DNA of 64,000 nucleotides from Myripristis murdjan. Lineage: Eukaryota > Chordata > Actinopteri > Holocentriformes > Holocentridae. A program made the translations under genes and the position numbers. Of the stretch, positions 34,007-51,930 are shown piece by piece. How positions within the stretch are numbered: position 1 is the stretch's first letter; every line of letters starts with the position of its first letter. Below the pieces are notes generated by a model that worked only from the letters and a program-made list of their open reading frames with translations, did not search any database and was not told the origin of the DNA. The DNA is taken from NCBI RefSeq assembly GCF_902150065.1, contig NC_043990.1, forward strand, positions 17,387,699-17,451,698, in the 5' to 3' direction.

Positions 34007-36659
34007 ATGAAGTCACTGCGGTTCCTCGCTGCTGAGGGTTTCATCCAAAGTGGCCCAAGTGCTGTGAAGAACCTCAGCTGTGTGTCCTTTAACCTGTACC
34101 CTATCCTGTTCAAAGTCTGCTACCTGCACGAGCAGCCCGCCCTGCTCCATGCCCTAGTCCAGACATGGCCTCTACCTGAGCTCAACCTGCAAAGGCTTCT
34201 GGGAAGGACAGCTGACTGCCAGATGGATCTCACCTCCTGCACCTGCCAACTTTGTCTGAAGGCTATTCTGACTGGCTTAAAGGTGCTTGACTAGTTTTGA
34301 ATATTGCATGACTTTGCAAAGTTTAATGTGCAATGCTATTCGATTTGGATTCTTGTCGCAGAGAGAGGATGCATGCTCTGTTTCCCAACTTGATACTGGC
34401 TTGAATTGATCAGAAATTGTTACAGGAGCACAAGGACAAGACCTCAGAGTATTAATGCCACAACATTTCTCTTCTTTTCTATAGGATTATGTGCTGCATC
34501 CACCAACCACCTATGCTAAGATCCTCCGTGTGGTGGACTTGACTGCCCTGAGAGACACCGAGCACCAGACCTGCCCATGCCAAGTCACCCTGGGTCGATG
34601 GGCAAGAACCCAATTCCTGACGCAAATGTGCTATGACACCATGGTGGCCATGCAAGCTGGTGATGTGACTCCATCTGCCTTCAAGACATCTGTTGATGTC
34701 CGTCTGAATGGCTTTGTTACAGGCCGCAACTATGAGAAGGTGGCTCAGGCCCTCCTCCTTCGCTGCCACTGTCCACTGAAAATTCGTTTTATTGCCTTTC
34801 GGGCAGATTCCCTCGCTCTCAAACAGCTGTTCTATGTTCTCCGACTGGCAGAGCCTGAGTGCATCTCAAAGCTGGAGGTGGTCCACAATGTTCACCTGGA
34901 GGCCCCGCATCTGGAGGTGCTGCTGTCCAGGGTGGACTTCCCAAAACTGCAGTGCTTGACCCTGCCTGCTGGGGCGCTGGATGTCCGGAGGCTGGGCTCT
35001 GATGAGGATGACCTCCTGGCTACCATTGGTGAGCTGCTGGCACGTCTTACCAGGCTCACTGAGCTCAACATGGGTTTCTCCACCCTCACTGGACACCTAC
35101 GCAGGCTGCTGAGGTGAGTGGAGAGATGAGGAGAGTGAGAGAGTGAGAGTGAGAGAGAGCGAGAGAGAGAGAGAAAGATTGGATGGCTCCAACTCTGATC
35201 TTTTGTGCACACGGTGACATTCAGAGCCTTAGTATAATAATAGTCATCTCCAGCCATCATCACTGCAAATTCCTAGCACTTAAGTCCCTCATGTGAGCCG
35301 CTTTGTTGTTTACGTTCTTGATGCCTGCCTCAGTGCCAGTGTGTTGACAGACAGCTGCACCCGGCCAAAGCTGCAGGTCAGCCAAAAACCAGACAGACTT
35401 GCTTGATAGCTCCAGTGGAAATAGAACAGCACCACTGACCCAGAACAAAAAAAAGAACTGTCAGCCTTACTCTGGTATTGAATTAATCAAGAGATCATAA
35501 TTCAGAAAGTATTTGGAATATATAAATGAAAACAAAAATGAATAAGGACACAGATTTCAAAATCTGTATTTTAGGATTGAACTGCCAATATCAAATTATG
35601 CCCACTACTAGCCTTGTGTCAGATAACAGATGCAAACAATTTTATTGTCTACATGCTAAGAGGTGTGTGATTTAATGTGATAGAACAATTCAGATGGTAT
35701 CAGATGTGTCACTCAGAGAAGAATACTTAAGTAACTTGTTTCAGTACTTGTACTTGTTAAAAACTTTGAATATCTCTGGCATTCATCCTATATGACAAGC
35801 CCTTCCTGAACTGTTCTACAACAAACCATCCAGACAAATTTGCAAAAACTGTTCAACCCAGATCTGCACTTTAGTACATAAAAAATGCCTGTTTCTACAT
35901 ATTGGAGGTCATTCCAGCTCCTTGCAGTTTTGGCCTGTGATCTCACACTAACTCATTCCTCTCTCCCTGTTTTCTCTTCCCAGTCCTCTGGACACTCCCC
36001 TGCAGTGCCTGGAGGTGGCCAACTGCAGCCTGAACCACGTTGACATGGCGTACTTGGCCAACAGCCTCCACAGCGAGGCCTTGGTCCGCCTGGACATCAG
36101 CGGGCACAACATCATAGGCTCTTTCTCCACCACTTTCAACAGATTGCTGAGTCGTTGCTCAAACTCACTGCGCAGCCTGGCCCTTGAAGAGTGTGGCATA
36201 GAGGACGAGCACATGCATGTGTTCCTTCATGCTCTGGCTCGCTGTCAGGCTCTCGAGGAGCTCAAACTCTTGGGAAACCCACTGAGCTCTGCAGCTCTGC
36301 GTCGCCTTTTCTCCTTGCTAACTAGGGGCTTTCCCAAGTTAAAGTACATAGAGATGCCTGTTCCCCGTGACTGCTACTCCGAGGATGTCACGTATCCCAT
36401 CGACGATTCGGTCCTGATGCTGTACAACACGCAGTTGTTTCAGGAGCTCCGAGGCGAGCTGATGGGCATCCTGGCAGGGGCTGGTAGGGGGAACGTGGAG
36501 GTGTGCACACCACTGATGGGGGCCTATGATCCAGACATTAATGAAACAAGCAATGAGCTTGGGGTGTCTATGCTGAAATCCTTTAACAGCGTCATTGGGA
36601 ACTTTATAGACACCATAAATGATGTGGACACCAGGAGAACCCAGAGCCAGAAAAACTAA
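34007..36659 (+). CDS. LRRC14B: Leucine-rich repeat-containing protein 14B
   Basis: This is a PRAME/LRRC14-family leucine-rich repeat protein; its molecular role is poorly known, and in vertebrates it is mostly seen in striated muscle. There are three exons: 34007-34282, 34485-35113 and 35984-36659, joined in phase to about 526 residues, against roughly 514 in human. The N-terminus [13 protein letters not shown] fits LRRC14B (human MKSLRFISAEALV) and not LRRC14. The LRR body includes [40 protein letters not shown] and [16 protein letters not shown]. The C-terminus keeps the family signatures [13 protein letters not shown] and [12 protein letters not shown]. The gene converges on UQCRB; its first downstream AATAAA (37264-37269) lies inside a tandem duplication that also holds the UQCRB end. 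The upstream interval carries the terminal-repeat element and no other gene. Confidence 0.95.
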
Positions 36660-37149
36660 CGCATGTACAAAGAAAAGGGTGAATGGTAAAGGTTATGTTC
36701 TTCATTGTATTTTCATCCCTGTGAGCATATATATCGACATTTGTGTAGAAAAGACCAGGGTTTAAGAAAAGCTCATATCTTGACTATAAGATGTTGTGGA
36801 CCTTCGCTTATACAGACCTATAGACCCAATGTCTTGCAGTGTTCTTAGAAAACAATGTTATTAGTTTTGCTCAAGTATAAAGCAAAATGAGTGAATCAGT
36901 GCTTAAAGCTTAAATGAAATCTAAGTGAGAGGGATTACAGTTGATAGTAATTTGGATTTGTTGAGCAAATTCCAAAGATGTCTACTTCCACCTCTGTCTG
37001 GATGATCATCCATTTCATACGTTGGTTACATCTGGTAACCAAACACGTGTGTAGTGTCTCTAGCTATAGTCACTCAAGTTATGATAAAAGCATAGGACAC
37101 TTTGAATATTAGTTGTCACCTTTATCAACATGCACTTCTTTATATATTA

Positions 37150-37922
37150 TGGTTTTAGTGATTATTTTATATATGGGGGGGTATGCAAGGGTAAAAGGTG
37201 AATTTTGCAACAACTCAGTTCCTACTTTAGGTGATACAAATGTGATATTCACTCTTCCATACCAATAAATCACTGTTTATAACGATGCAGTTTGTCACTG
37301 TCTAATATTTACAAAAGCCTGACTCTTCTACCTCTTTCAAAGGGTAAATTTCTTTAATGAACACGCAGCCTTGTATAGATTACAATTTATTTTATATATT
37401 ACAACCAGGGATAACCAGACACCAGACCAAAGACAAGGAATAGCAGCTTCTCCAACAACCATTTTACTTCTTCATCCACTCCTCTTTTTCTTTCCTCTCG
37501 CAAATCACTTCCTCCAAATATGGTGTCAGGTAGTGTGGTTTTAGTGATTATTTTATATATGGGGGGGGTATGCAAGGGTAAAAGGTGAATTTTGCAACAA
37601 CTCAGTTCCTACTTTAGGTGATACAAATGTGATATTCACTCTTCCATACCAATAAATCACTGTTAATAACGATGCAGTTTATCACTGTCTAATATTTACA
37701 AAAGCCTGACTCTTCCACCTCTTTCAAAGGGTAAATTTCTTTAATGAACACGCAGCCTTGTATAGATTACAATTTATTTTATATATTACAACCAGGGATA
37801 ACCAGACACCAGACCAAAGACAAGGAATAGCAGCTTCTCCAACAACCATTTTACTTCTTCATCCACTCCTCTTTTTCTTTCCTCTCACGAATCACTTCCT
37901 CCAAATATGGTGTCAGGTAGTG
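37150..37922. repeat. Tandem duplication of the LRRC14B/UQCRB tail junction
   Basis: Unit 1 (37150-37535) and unit 2 (37536-37922) are 386 and 387 bases and differ at only about six positions, so the event is recent. Each unit holds a plus-strand AATAAA (37264 and 37651) for LRRC14B, a minus-strand AATAAA (near 37387 and at 37773) for UQCRB, and the coding part of the last UQCRB exon. Only unit 2 joins the intact splice acceptor at 37929-37930. Confidence 0.95.
37466..37535 (-). pseudogene. Duplicated UQCRB last exon without splice acceptor
   Basis: On the minus strand it reads [20 protein letters not shown] and then MKK and a stop. It lacks the first codons (DV) and the AG acceptor; the sequence upstream is CACTAAAACCA. 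Arg in the conserved VIRERKE block has become Cys. It therefore cannot be spliced in as a normal exon. It lies downstream of the working exon, probably past the normal transcript end. Confidence 0.85.
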
Positions 37923-39782
37923 AACATCCTACAAAGGGAGAAGAGGTAATGTAAGATTTCATCACAAACAGAGACAGGGTGTCCCCTACCCTTTTTAATA
38001 TTTGTCTTTTCCAAGACATCAAAGGTCAAAATGTGTAAGCATACTGTTTTAAAAAGACAATTGCTTCTCTTCTGATGAATAAAGCTGTTCATATTTTTCC
38101 TTTTCCATAAGTAAATCCTCTAATCTGCCATCTAAATTCTATAAAAAATAATAAAAATTCACTAGCTATACAACCAGCATGTAATATTCAACCATGCTGC
38201 TGCATTTTACCAAGACATCTACAGATAAACACCATATAGGTAAGGAAATTCTTTCATTAGGATGCACCTCCTCATATTTTGTCCACTGGTCTTTAGGGAG
38301 GACCTGCTGCTTCATGGAGAGGTCCAGGGCTCTCTTGATCCTGAACATCCTGTCGTTATACATATTCTCCGGGAGCCTCCGCAGGGCCTCTTTCACGTCC
38401 TCATCCTCGTAGATTGTGTCATCTCGCATCAAACCTGACAGAGAGACCACATCATACCAAAATGAGTTCTGCTCTGCAGCACAATATGCACCTGTATTCA
38501 CCCCACTGGTCATGATACTCAAACCTTAAATCTCAAATAAAACAGCCGAATCACAGTTATTTCAAGGATTCTACATCACAGATATTGGGCTGGTGGCTCT
38601 GATTTCGATCTTACCGATTTTATTGAAGCCGCACATGTTGTAGTACCATTTGCGGAAGCCAAGCAGGAGCCTGCCTGTTGCTGCTGTTGAGAAAGAAAGA
38701 AGAAATCAATATATGCTGCTTTCCCTCACCAACACACACATGCATCAAACGAGCTGTTAAGAAGCACAAATTCAATTCAGGATAGAGCGAGTTTGACGTC
38801 AACTTGTGTACACTGGACGGGAGGGAGACTGACTCAAAAACAATACATGCTATACTTTGATTTCATTATTTTTACAACCACATAAAGCAGTGTGGTCCAG
38901 TTAAATACCATCAGAAGCAGAAATTATTTATTGATCCCTGTGGGAAAACTGGGTCAATTGCAGTGACTCAAATTCTCAAGAGAAGAATATATCATAGGCA
39001 TGCATGAAATTATAAAAAACAGAAAACCCTCAGCCTCAGAGGAAGCAGATCATCAGTGAAATCACACGGTGTACTCTTCACGTCTGAAGGAAAACCTACA
39101 GACTCAAGAGTCCTTCGTGTCACATGACTGGACACCAGTGAGCTTTCCTTATCAGTCAGGTGAATGCCAACCCCACATTATAACAGGTTTTACCTTTTTC
39201 CATAAACCAAACCCTGCTTCACTTATAATTGTAAGTCAAGTTTGGTAGTGTGCGTGATGGTATGGCGTTATTTTACAGACCACACATGAAAAATGAACAA
39301 AAATAAAACATGTAAACACTTTAGATATGTACATCAAGGTTATCTGGTGTTCAGATTGGTAAATTAACATAACATGATGGGCGGCAATGACCGGTGGATC
39401 CACACTAACCTGTTCATTTAATTTATTATAGGTCAAAACAGCCTGCTACACACGAAAACAACTGCGATGTTTGGCCACAACCGTGAATACAGTACAAAGT
39501 ACATCCTATCATACAAATATAGCTGTTTTATTATCTTGACTGGCATTAGCAGGTTGCTAACTAGCTGAGCTCGTAACGTTAGCAACCGTTAGCACAGGGA
39601 CACAGAGGACAAATCAGCGATGTGCGACATTATTAATATTTAGACGGATTAAACCAACATTGCCGTGATATGCTATGCCTTAAAGTCAACCACATGCGAC
39701 GCTGTACCCGTGTAGGTTTGTAATTTAAGCCTGGTTGTGTTAAGAAAAACAGCCTGGATTTACCTGGTGCCCTCGACGCCAT
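37851..39782 (-). CDS. UQCRB: Cytochrome b-c1 complex subunit 7 (QCR7)
   Basis: This is a small matrix-side subunit of respiratory complex III, needed for assembly and in contact with cytochrome b near the ubiquinone site. Minus-strand exons are 39764-39782 (MASRAP plus one base), 38615-38683, 38268-38434 and 37851-37928. They join in phase to about 110 residues; the human protein is 111. Conserved blocks are [50 protein letters not shown] and [19 protein letters not shown]. The first exon encodes only six full codons, as is usual in this gene. The start region carries GCTAAC/GTTAGC motifs (39544-39600). The 3' end lies in the tandem duplication. Intron 1 holds a dispersed CTTTATTG-type repeat (about 38910-38990). 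Confidence 0.96.
38910..38990. repeat. Degenerate dispersed TTTATTGATCCC repeat in UQCRB intron 1
   Basis: TATTTATTGATCCCTGTGGG, then AAAACTGGGTCAATTGCAGT and CTCAAGAGAAG resembles 1397-1465 (TACTTTATTGAGTCCTGAGG, GAAACTGGGTGAGTTGCAGT, CTCAAGAGAAG). The two are diverged copies of one family. Confidence 0.7.
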
Positions 39783-40300
39783 GTTTCTCCACTAAGAACG
39801 AGCGCAGTGAGTTGTGGGTAAGAAGTGCATAGAGAAACGGGTCACATCCTTCACTGTCTCAGAGGGTTGCGCAACTATTCTTTCTGGTATTTTTCACATT
39901 GGCTACTTCTTTGCGGGATTGTGCACTTTCCAAGGAAGAAAATTAAAATGAAAAAAGTTAAGAAAATTTTATATTTACAGAATAACATTATTATTGCATA
40001 AACTCCTGGGATAGGCATCTCTACCGCCTGAGAAAGGACTGTTATATAATTATTTATAGTTAGTATGTATGTTATCTGGTTAGAACGGAGTATTTTTCAT
40101 CAGATTTAACTCTCGGGCACCACGCTGACTATGGTACAATATTGCAGTTTTTCAGTATCAGGTTTTGATAATATAATACTTCTTATGAATAATAATTCAT
40201 AAGTTATTTGTATGGCAAGTATATAACAGTGTCATAATAAAGAACATTGTCTGTCTTACAAAATACATCAAAACTATATTATGTCTTATACACTATTTAC
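39783..40300. other. UQCRB upstream and MTERF3 downstream intergenic DNA
   Basis: Behind the UQCRB ATG the DNA is first balanced in composition (its likely promoter), then AT-rich with no gene. A minus-strand AATAAA at about 40302-40307 probably ends MTERF3. Confidence 0.45.
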
Positions 40301-40528
40301 ATTTATTGATTCAACACTTTACAAAACAATCACTTTATTTCAAACACCAGTTTGAGACACATAATCCTGTGTTCAACCTCATACTGTATGTACAGACACA
40401 TTACTGTGTGCATGAGCATCATGCATGTGCTCATGACTGCCATGGCATGTCCACAATGTTGTGGGATTTGTTGTGTAAGCTGGATCGCCTGCTTCCTGGA
40501 GCTCCTCTCAACACTCCCACAAGGAGGA

Positions 40529-43363
40529 TCACAGTGTCTTCAGGAACAAATGAAAGTCCTGTAACGTGGCCGAGGCCACGTCGGTGCAGAAGGTGTCGTC
40601 CGGCAGGGTGACCAGGCGGTCCAGGGAGACGTAGCTGGGCTGCGTCGGGTCATACTGAGCCTTTCCAAGGTACTGCAGGAACAGGTGGCGCTCTTTGATA
40701 CGCAAGTACTTGGCATTGAGAACCTATGGGAGGACAATGTGAGACGCTCAAGTCATGATACTTTATCTACACACGAGTTACATAAAATCAATTCTAACTA
40801 ACCCTCCAGAGGCACAAATACATGTATGACTGCTTAATTAGTATTTTTAATCCAAATCTCAAACTTTTTTCAATAATGTACCCCCTTTGAAATATTCTTT
40901 CAGCAAAGTCCCACCTGATCTGAAAAAAAAAAAGCCTGTATAAAGAGGTCCAATCCAGCTCAATCAGTGTCTGAAACAACAGCGTGATACTGAAGATATT
41001 TTGTTGGCTCCGTTTTTGCTTGTATGTCACTTCTTTCTCCTTGTTTTCAGCTGTATCACTGCTACATCTCCATTTCATTTCCATTTTCATGATTTTTTTT
41101 TTTTACAGCTTCCCAGTCAAGTGAATAATTATCGTCGGTCCACAACCACGGCAGCAGGTTTAAACCAGAAACACACACATCTGACACCCTCAGGACACCT
41201 GGAGGTTTCTCAAACTTACATTTACATTTTTATTGAACTTATTATAGCATAGGCTAATTATTTTAGGAATTATGCATGACTGATCATTTTTAAATTAACT
41301 TTTTTAAAAATCTCATGTACCTCTGCAGTGCTCTGATGTACCCCCTTTTGAGAGCCACTGTGGCAGAGCAAAAACCATGAAGGCAGAGAGGAAGACAGGG
41401 ACGTAATCCTTAATATGAAGGGTAGGAGATGGGCACACTAAATCAAAAAGTGTCAGTTCAATGTACCTGAGGGAACTTGACGATCAGGTGGTGGGGCAAC
41501 TTCATGGTGTTGTGGAGATAGTCAAATATTTGGGTTAACTTCTTCTTATTGGCAGTCAGGACTTTGGGGACAGTGACAACAATGTGTTGGATCTCGTTCT
41601 CCTTAAAACCCAGCTCTATCTGGCATACCTACAGTAAGTGGCACACACACACACAGATGGAGTTAACAGCACCTCATAGTGTGAGGATACAAGTAAAATG
41701 TGATATCTACTATCTTCTCAGTACCTTTAGATTTTCTTTTACTGGCTCCAAGCTGCCACACAGTAATCTGGGTAGACGAGCTACAACGTCCCGGGTCTGA
41801 GGGGAAAAAAAAACAAAACACATTAAATAAATCTCCATTCTATCACCAGTTTCACATTTCCTTTTGGACTTGTATTACAATACCGTGATATTACAGAAAG
41901 AGATTAATGTACGTTCTGCTGGGATTAAAACAAGTTCAAATGCAACAGGCTCATGGTTTAACACGGTCCAACTTGTCAGTGAGACCATCTTCATCTTCAT
42001 CCACGAAACACCTTAGCTTACTTTCCAAGTGCTGAGGCCCAGTTGCTGCTGATAGAAAGCCAGTCTGTTGTCGAGCCGTTTCACACTGAAGTTGAGCAGG
42101 TAAGGAGCTCTGGACACCATAGACGCCACAGTCTCAGAGCTGAACTTCATTGACCTGAGATAATTCACCCTTTCAAAACAAAGAGGAAGAGAATATCTGT
42201 TGATGCAACTATAAGGTAATGCAACATACAACGCCACAATACCTTGACCTGATGCCGCCCTGCATCAACTCGTCCAAGACAAATGAACAGCTGCTTTCAA
42301 GAAACATGACAGAGATGCCCTCATCTGACCTGGTCCGCAGGTTCTCCAGGTCCTCAGAAAGAATGAAGGGGTTGGTGGAAAGAATGTAGCCCAGACGAGA
42401 GTCCTCCACCCCGATGTCTTTGAGGAACAGCAGCCTTGGGGCCACGTCGGTCTGGAAGTCCAGCTTCAGCAGCATGGAGCCCACATTGGGCCTTTGCTCG
42501 AGTTTCCAGAGATTCACACCTATAACAAGAGATCACAAAACTGTAACCGCAGAATCAGTACTTTGATACTTCATGACATCTTATTTAAAACGTCTTGAGG
42601 ACAATTGCCTCAACTACGTTAAATTGAAATGCGCCTCCATATTGTTTTAAGTCAATGTAAATGACATCACTCATGAATTAGCGAGATCGATACAGACAAT
42701 AACGGCATTACCTAGCTGTACTAGTTTGCTGAGCGTCTCCGACTTGTCAACGTAGTCCCTAAGAGAGGTGGTGGCAGGAGGCAGGGCAGAGGGAACAGAT
42801 ATACTGACAGCCTCTTCATCACTGATCTCCTCTAGTGCTGAAAGACTTTTGGCAGCATCCACATCTGGTAAATGCATATTTAAAAAATGGACACAAAACA
42901 AAGTGAAAATGTGTTAAACTCCCTGTCAGGAAACCAGTATAGTTTTAATCTAGCTATGAATGCTGATGGTGAGTGCATTTGCTTAAAAATAGCAACTCCA
43001 GCATGTACCTAATGTCACCTGACTGTCAGTGACTGGCAGAGAGTCTGTGGCGTTTTGTAGACGGTTCTTGTACGCCACAACATCCGACCCTGACAACTCC
43101 TCAGCATCCTTGTACCTGTTGGCCTCAGCGGTCAGAGGTTTGGCTTTGTGCTCACTGTAGAAGCACATCTGCTGTCTCCACCTCTGTCTTGTGTGTGACG
43201 CTGCACAGATCCCAGCCAAAAACGAGGATCCATTTGAGACTCTGCTGGATGCTGTGAGGACTGCAGTGCAATGCTGAGCTTGGGTGGAGTATTGCACAGT
43301 GATCTTTGAGCGAAGAAGACCTGAGCATCTCCGACAACACAGCTGGATGCAGGATGAGGCCAT
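40529..43363 (-). CDS. MTERF3: Mitochondrial transcription termination factor 3
   Basis: MTERF3 is a matrix mTERF-repeat protein that restrains mtDNA transcription and supports assembly of the large mitoribosomal subunit. Minus-strand exons are 43009-43363, 42712-42864, 42243-42519, 42022-42169, 41725-41796, 41467-41628 and 40529-40723. All phases join, giving about 453 residues; the human protein is 417. The start [20 protein letters not shown] is a basic, Cys/Ser-rich presequence; the open frame continues upstream to a TTG but has no other ATG. mTERF helices are seen in [55 protein letters not shown] and [17 protein letters not shown]. The C-terminus ([19 protein letters not shown]) is conserved. 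It is head-to-head with PTDSS1, as in mammals. Confidence 0.95.
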
Positions 43364-44215
43364 TGCAGCAAGTCTTAGGGACACAGACAAGACTGATTAC
43401 AAGGCAAAATCGTTCAGTCGGAGTAATACAATGTTTGTCTGAGGGCATTTACAGCTTTTTCTAAAAACATGGGGGACATGAAAACAAAGAATACATGGTG
43501 TCATCCTATTGAATGACCCGGGAACTGCTTTCATAATCGCCTGAGCCTCTATATTTATAGGACCAATGGTAAACATTAGCTAAACAGTCAAGAAACTAAG
43601 TCCCCACGTTAGCATAATGAATGAGGTTAGCTAGCGAGCCGGCTAACAAACTCATGCACGCTGGACGGAGACATTGATGAGAGAAACCACAGACATTATT
43701 TTAATCGACATAAAAGCGTTAACTCACAACATAAGACTGACAATACTCATTCAACCCTCACCCTTTCACCAACTCCACCACCGAGGCGGCAACGCAATGT
43801 CAACTGTGTTCACGTGCACATCCACAGCAAGACTCACGGAAGTGTCACCACCTGGGACGTACCACTACAGTGTGTTTAGGTGGGGGGCACTCCATGTCTA
43901 CATCAAGGTCATAAGAAATATATCAAAAACAAACCAAATGTTAAAACAGTTGCGTAAAATAAAACAATTGATTATTTTTAAATAGTAGTGCATAAATTTG
44001 CATGATGAATTTCGGGTCCTATCATTAAATGCATGTGTCAAGCGGACACCCCCCGGCAGCGTTGTGGCTTAATCCGTTTTCAGGGTTGTCGTCTCTGCTG
44101 CTCCTATGTCATCCTGCTGCTAAAGTAGTTACCCCCTCCAGACTATCAGTTTATAAAGTCTGGTTGGTAAAATTAATTCAGTAAAAAAAAAAATCAGCAG
44201 TCACCCGACAGAAAT
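43364..44215. promoter_or_regulatory. MTERF3-PTDSS1 bidirectional promoter region
   Basis: This interval of 852 bases lies between two divergent ATGs. It contains a cluster of GCTAGC/GTTAGC/GCTAAC motifs (about 43575-43650, such as GGTTAGCTAGCGAGCCGGCT). No coding exon is supported in it. The same head-to-head pair is known in mammals, which supports a shared promoter; a 5' untranslated exon of MTERF3 may lie here. Confidence 0.55.
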
Positions 44216-50360
<6,145 letters not shown>

Positions 50361-51695
50361 ATGTCAAAGGAGAGACTGCACATTCCCACCACACACATCC
50401 AGTCACTGGAAGAGGGAACAGGTGATGGATGGATGTTGAGGAGCGCTGCAACCAGGAGCAGTGCACTTACATTCACTGGATAGAGGTGGATAACCAAACA
50501 CAAGGTGAAAAGAGGAGTGTTGACTGGATTTTGAGAGTGATTTTGAGAGCCTGTTTGCAGCAGTGGAATGGAACACAATCTTTCATAGTTATCAGTGGAC
50601 CAGGTGTTCAAGGATGCCGGGTCACACAGTGCAGTGCACATCCAGCATTTTCTGCCCAGCAGCACTGAATGTCGATGTTTGGATGTTTTGTCGCACTGTG
50701 GGACACAAAATCATGTTGATTCAAAAGTGGGCCAGCTTTATCAGCCCGGTCCACTTGACCACTCTCAACACTCAGCTTATTACAGACACATGGACTCTTT
50801 TGCACTATTCTGGACTGGTGTGTATTTCCTGATTACCACATGCTGCAAAATTTTAATAGCTTTACTAAAAAAAACATACACTTAATAAATTAATGGATGT
50901 ATCATTTTATATATTATCGAAAGGCCTGATGATTGGTTGATAACTTTGACGGCTTGAGATATTCAGGTTTAGATTCTAATTACTACTAAAAGTTATTAGC
51001 CTCTGCACTTATTTTTAGGATGTGGCCAAGCATTGATGTTTGTTTTTGTTCAGACAAACAAAAAAAAAAGATTGTCCATTTCCATTGAAAGGATCAACAA
51101 GCTGTTTCTGTACCAACTAATGCCTTTATATAATGTTTATCTTTTTTTTTTTTTTTTTTTTTTATCTAAATCTGTATAATTAAGTGAAGATCCACTATAT
51201 GTATGTCTTTGAGTGAATGTGTGAGGGTGTTCAGAAAGATAATACTGTGACGTTCAGCACTATAGCACTGTGGTGACATTCAAACTGCTGAGGATAATCA
51301 ATACTACAAGGTGAAGAAATGCATTTAAATAGCACTTCACTGGATTTTTTTTTAAGTGATTTAATTTCATGTTTGTAGAACAGTGAATTCTGTGCCTGTT
51401 CACAGCAAGCCATTTCTGTATTTCTATTATACTTTCTATGTGATGTATGTAGGTGTGACGTTCAGTGTTTGTTTCACGTTATCCTTTTCATTAAACTGAT
51501 TATTTGGCTTAAAACCTGTTCCAGCACTGTTCTGCACCAATCATGTCCACTTTTTAAACATCTGAAATACTTCCAAGTGTCAAAACAAAACAAATTATAG
51601 CTCAAAGTGTTAAATCTGTTATGTCTAATCTCTAATATTATACCTAGAGTTGGGTTTTGTATGTGTGGGTTTTGTTGTTTTGTACACATAATAAA
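50361..51695 (+). other. PTDSS1: PTDSS1 3' untranslated region
   Basis: No gene is supported in this stretch. It runs AT-rich with poly-T runs. AATAAA signals occur near 50883 and at 51690-51695, and ATTAAA near 51491. The most likely distal end is just after 51695. Confidence 0.5.
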
Positions 51696-51930
51696 TGACC
51701 TTGTTTTCAGTGACTGTCATTTTATCCATTTTTGGAGCTATTTTGTTGTTCCTTGTATCTACCATATTCGATGTGACGCTTGCAAGTAGATAACAGCAAA
51801 AAAAGTGTAAAAAGTATTCCTGTCATGAACTCTTCAGCATGACTTGGTGTCATACCATTATACCTCTGCACAGTGGCCTGTGTCTGTAACCAAGGTAACA
51901 CCACGGTGATCACAGAAACACTAGACAGCA

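Noticed and set aside
43364-43390. Nine extra N-terminal residues for MTERF3
   Set aside because: That start is TTG; the first ATG in frame is at 43361-43363 and gives a good mitochondrial presequence.
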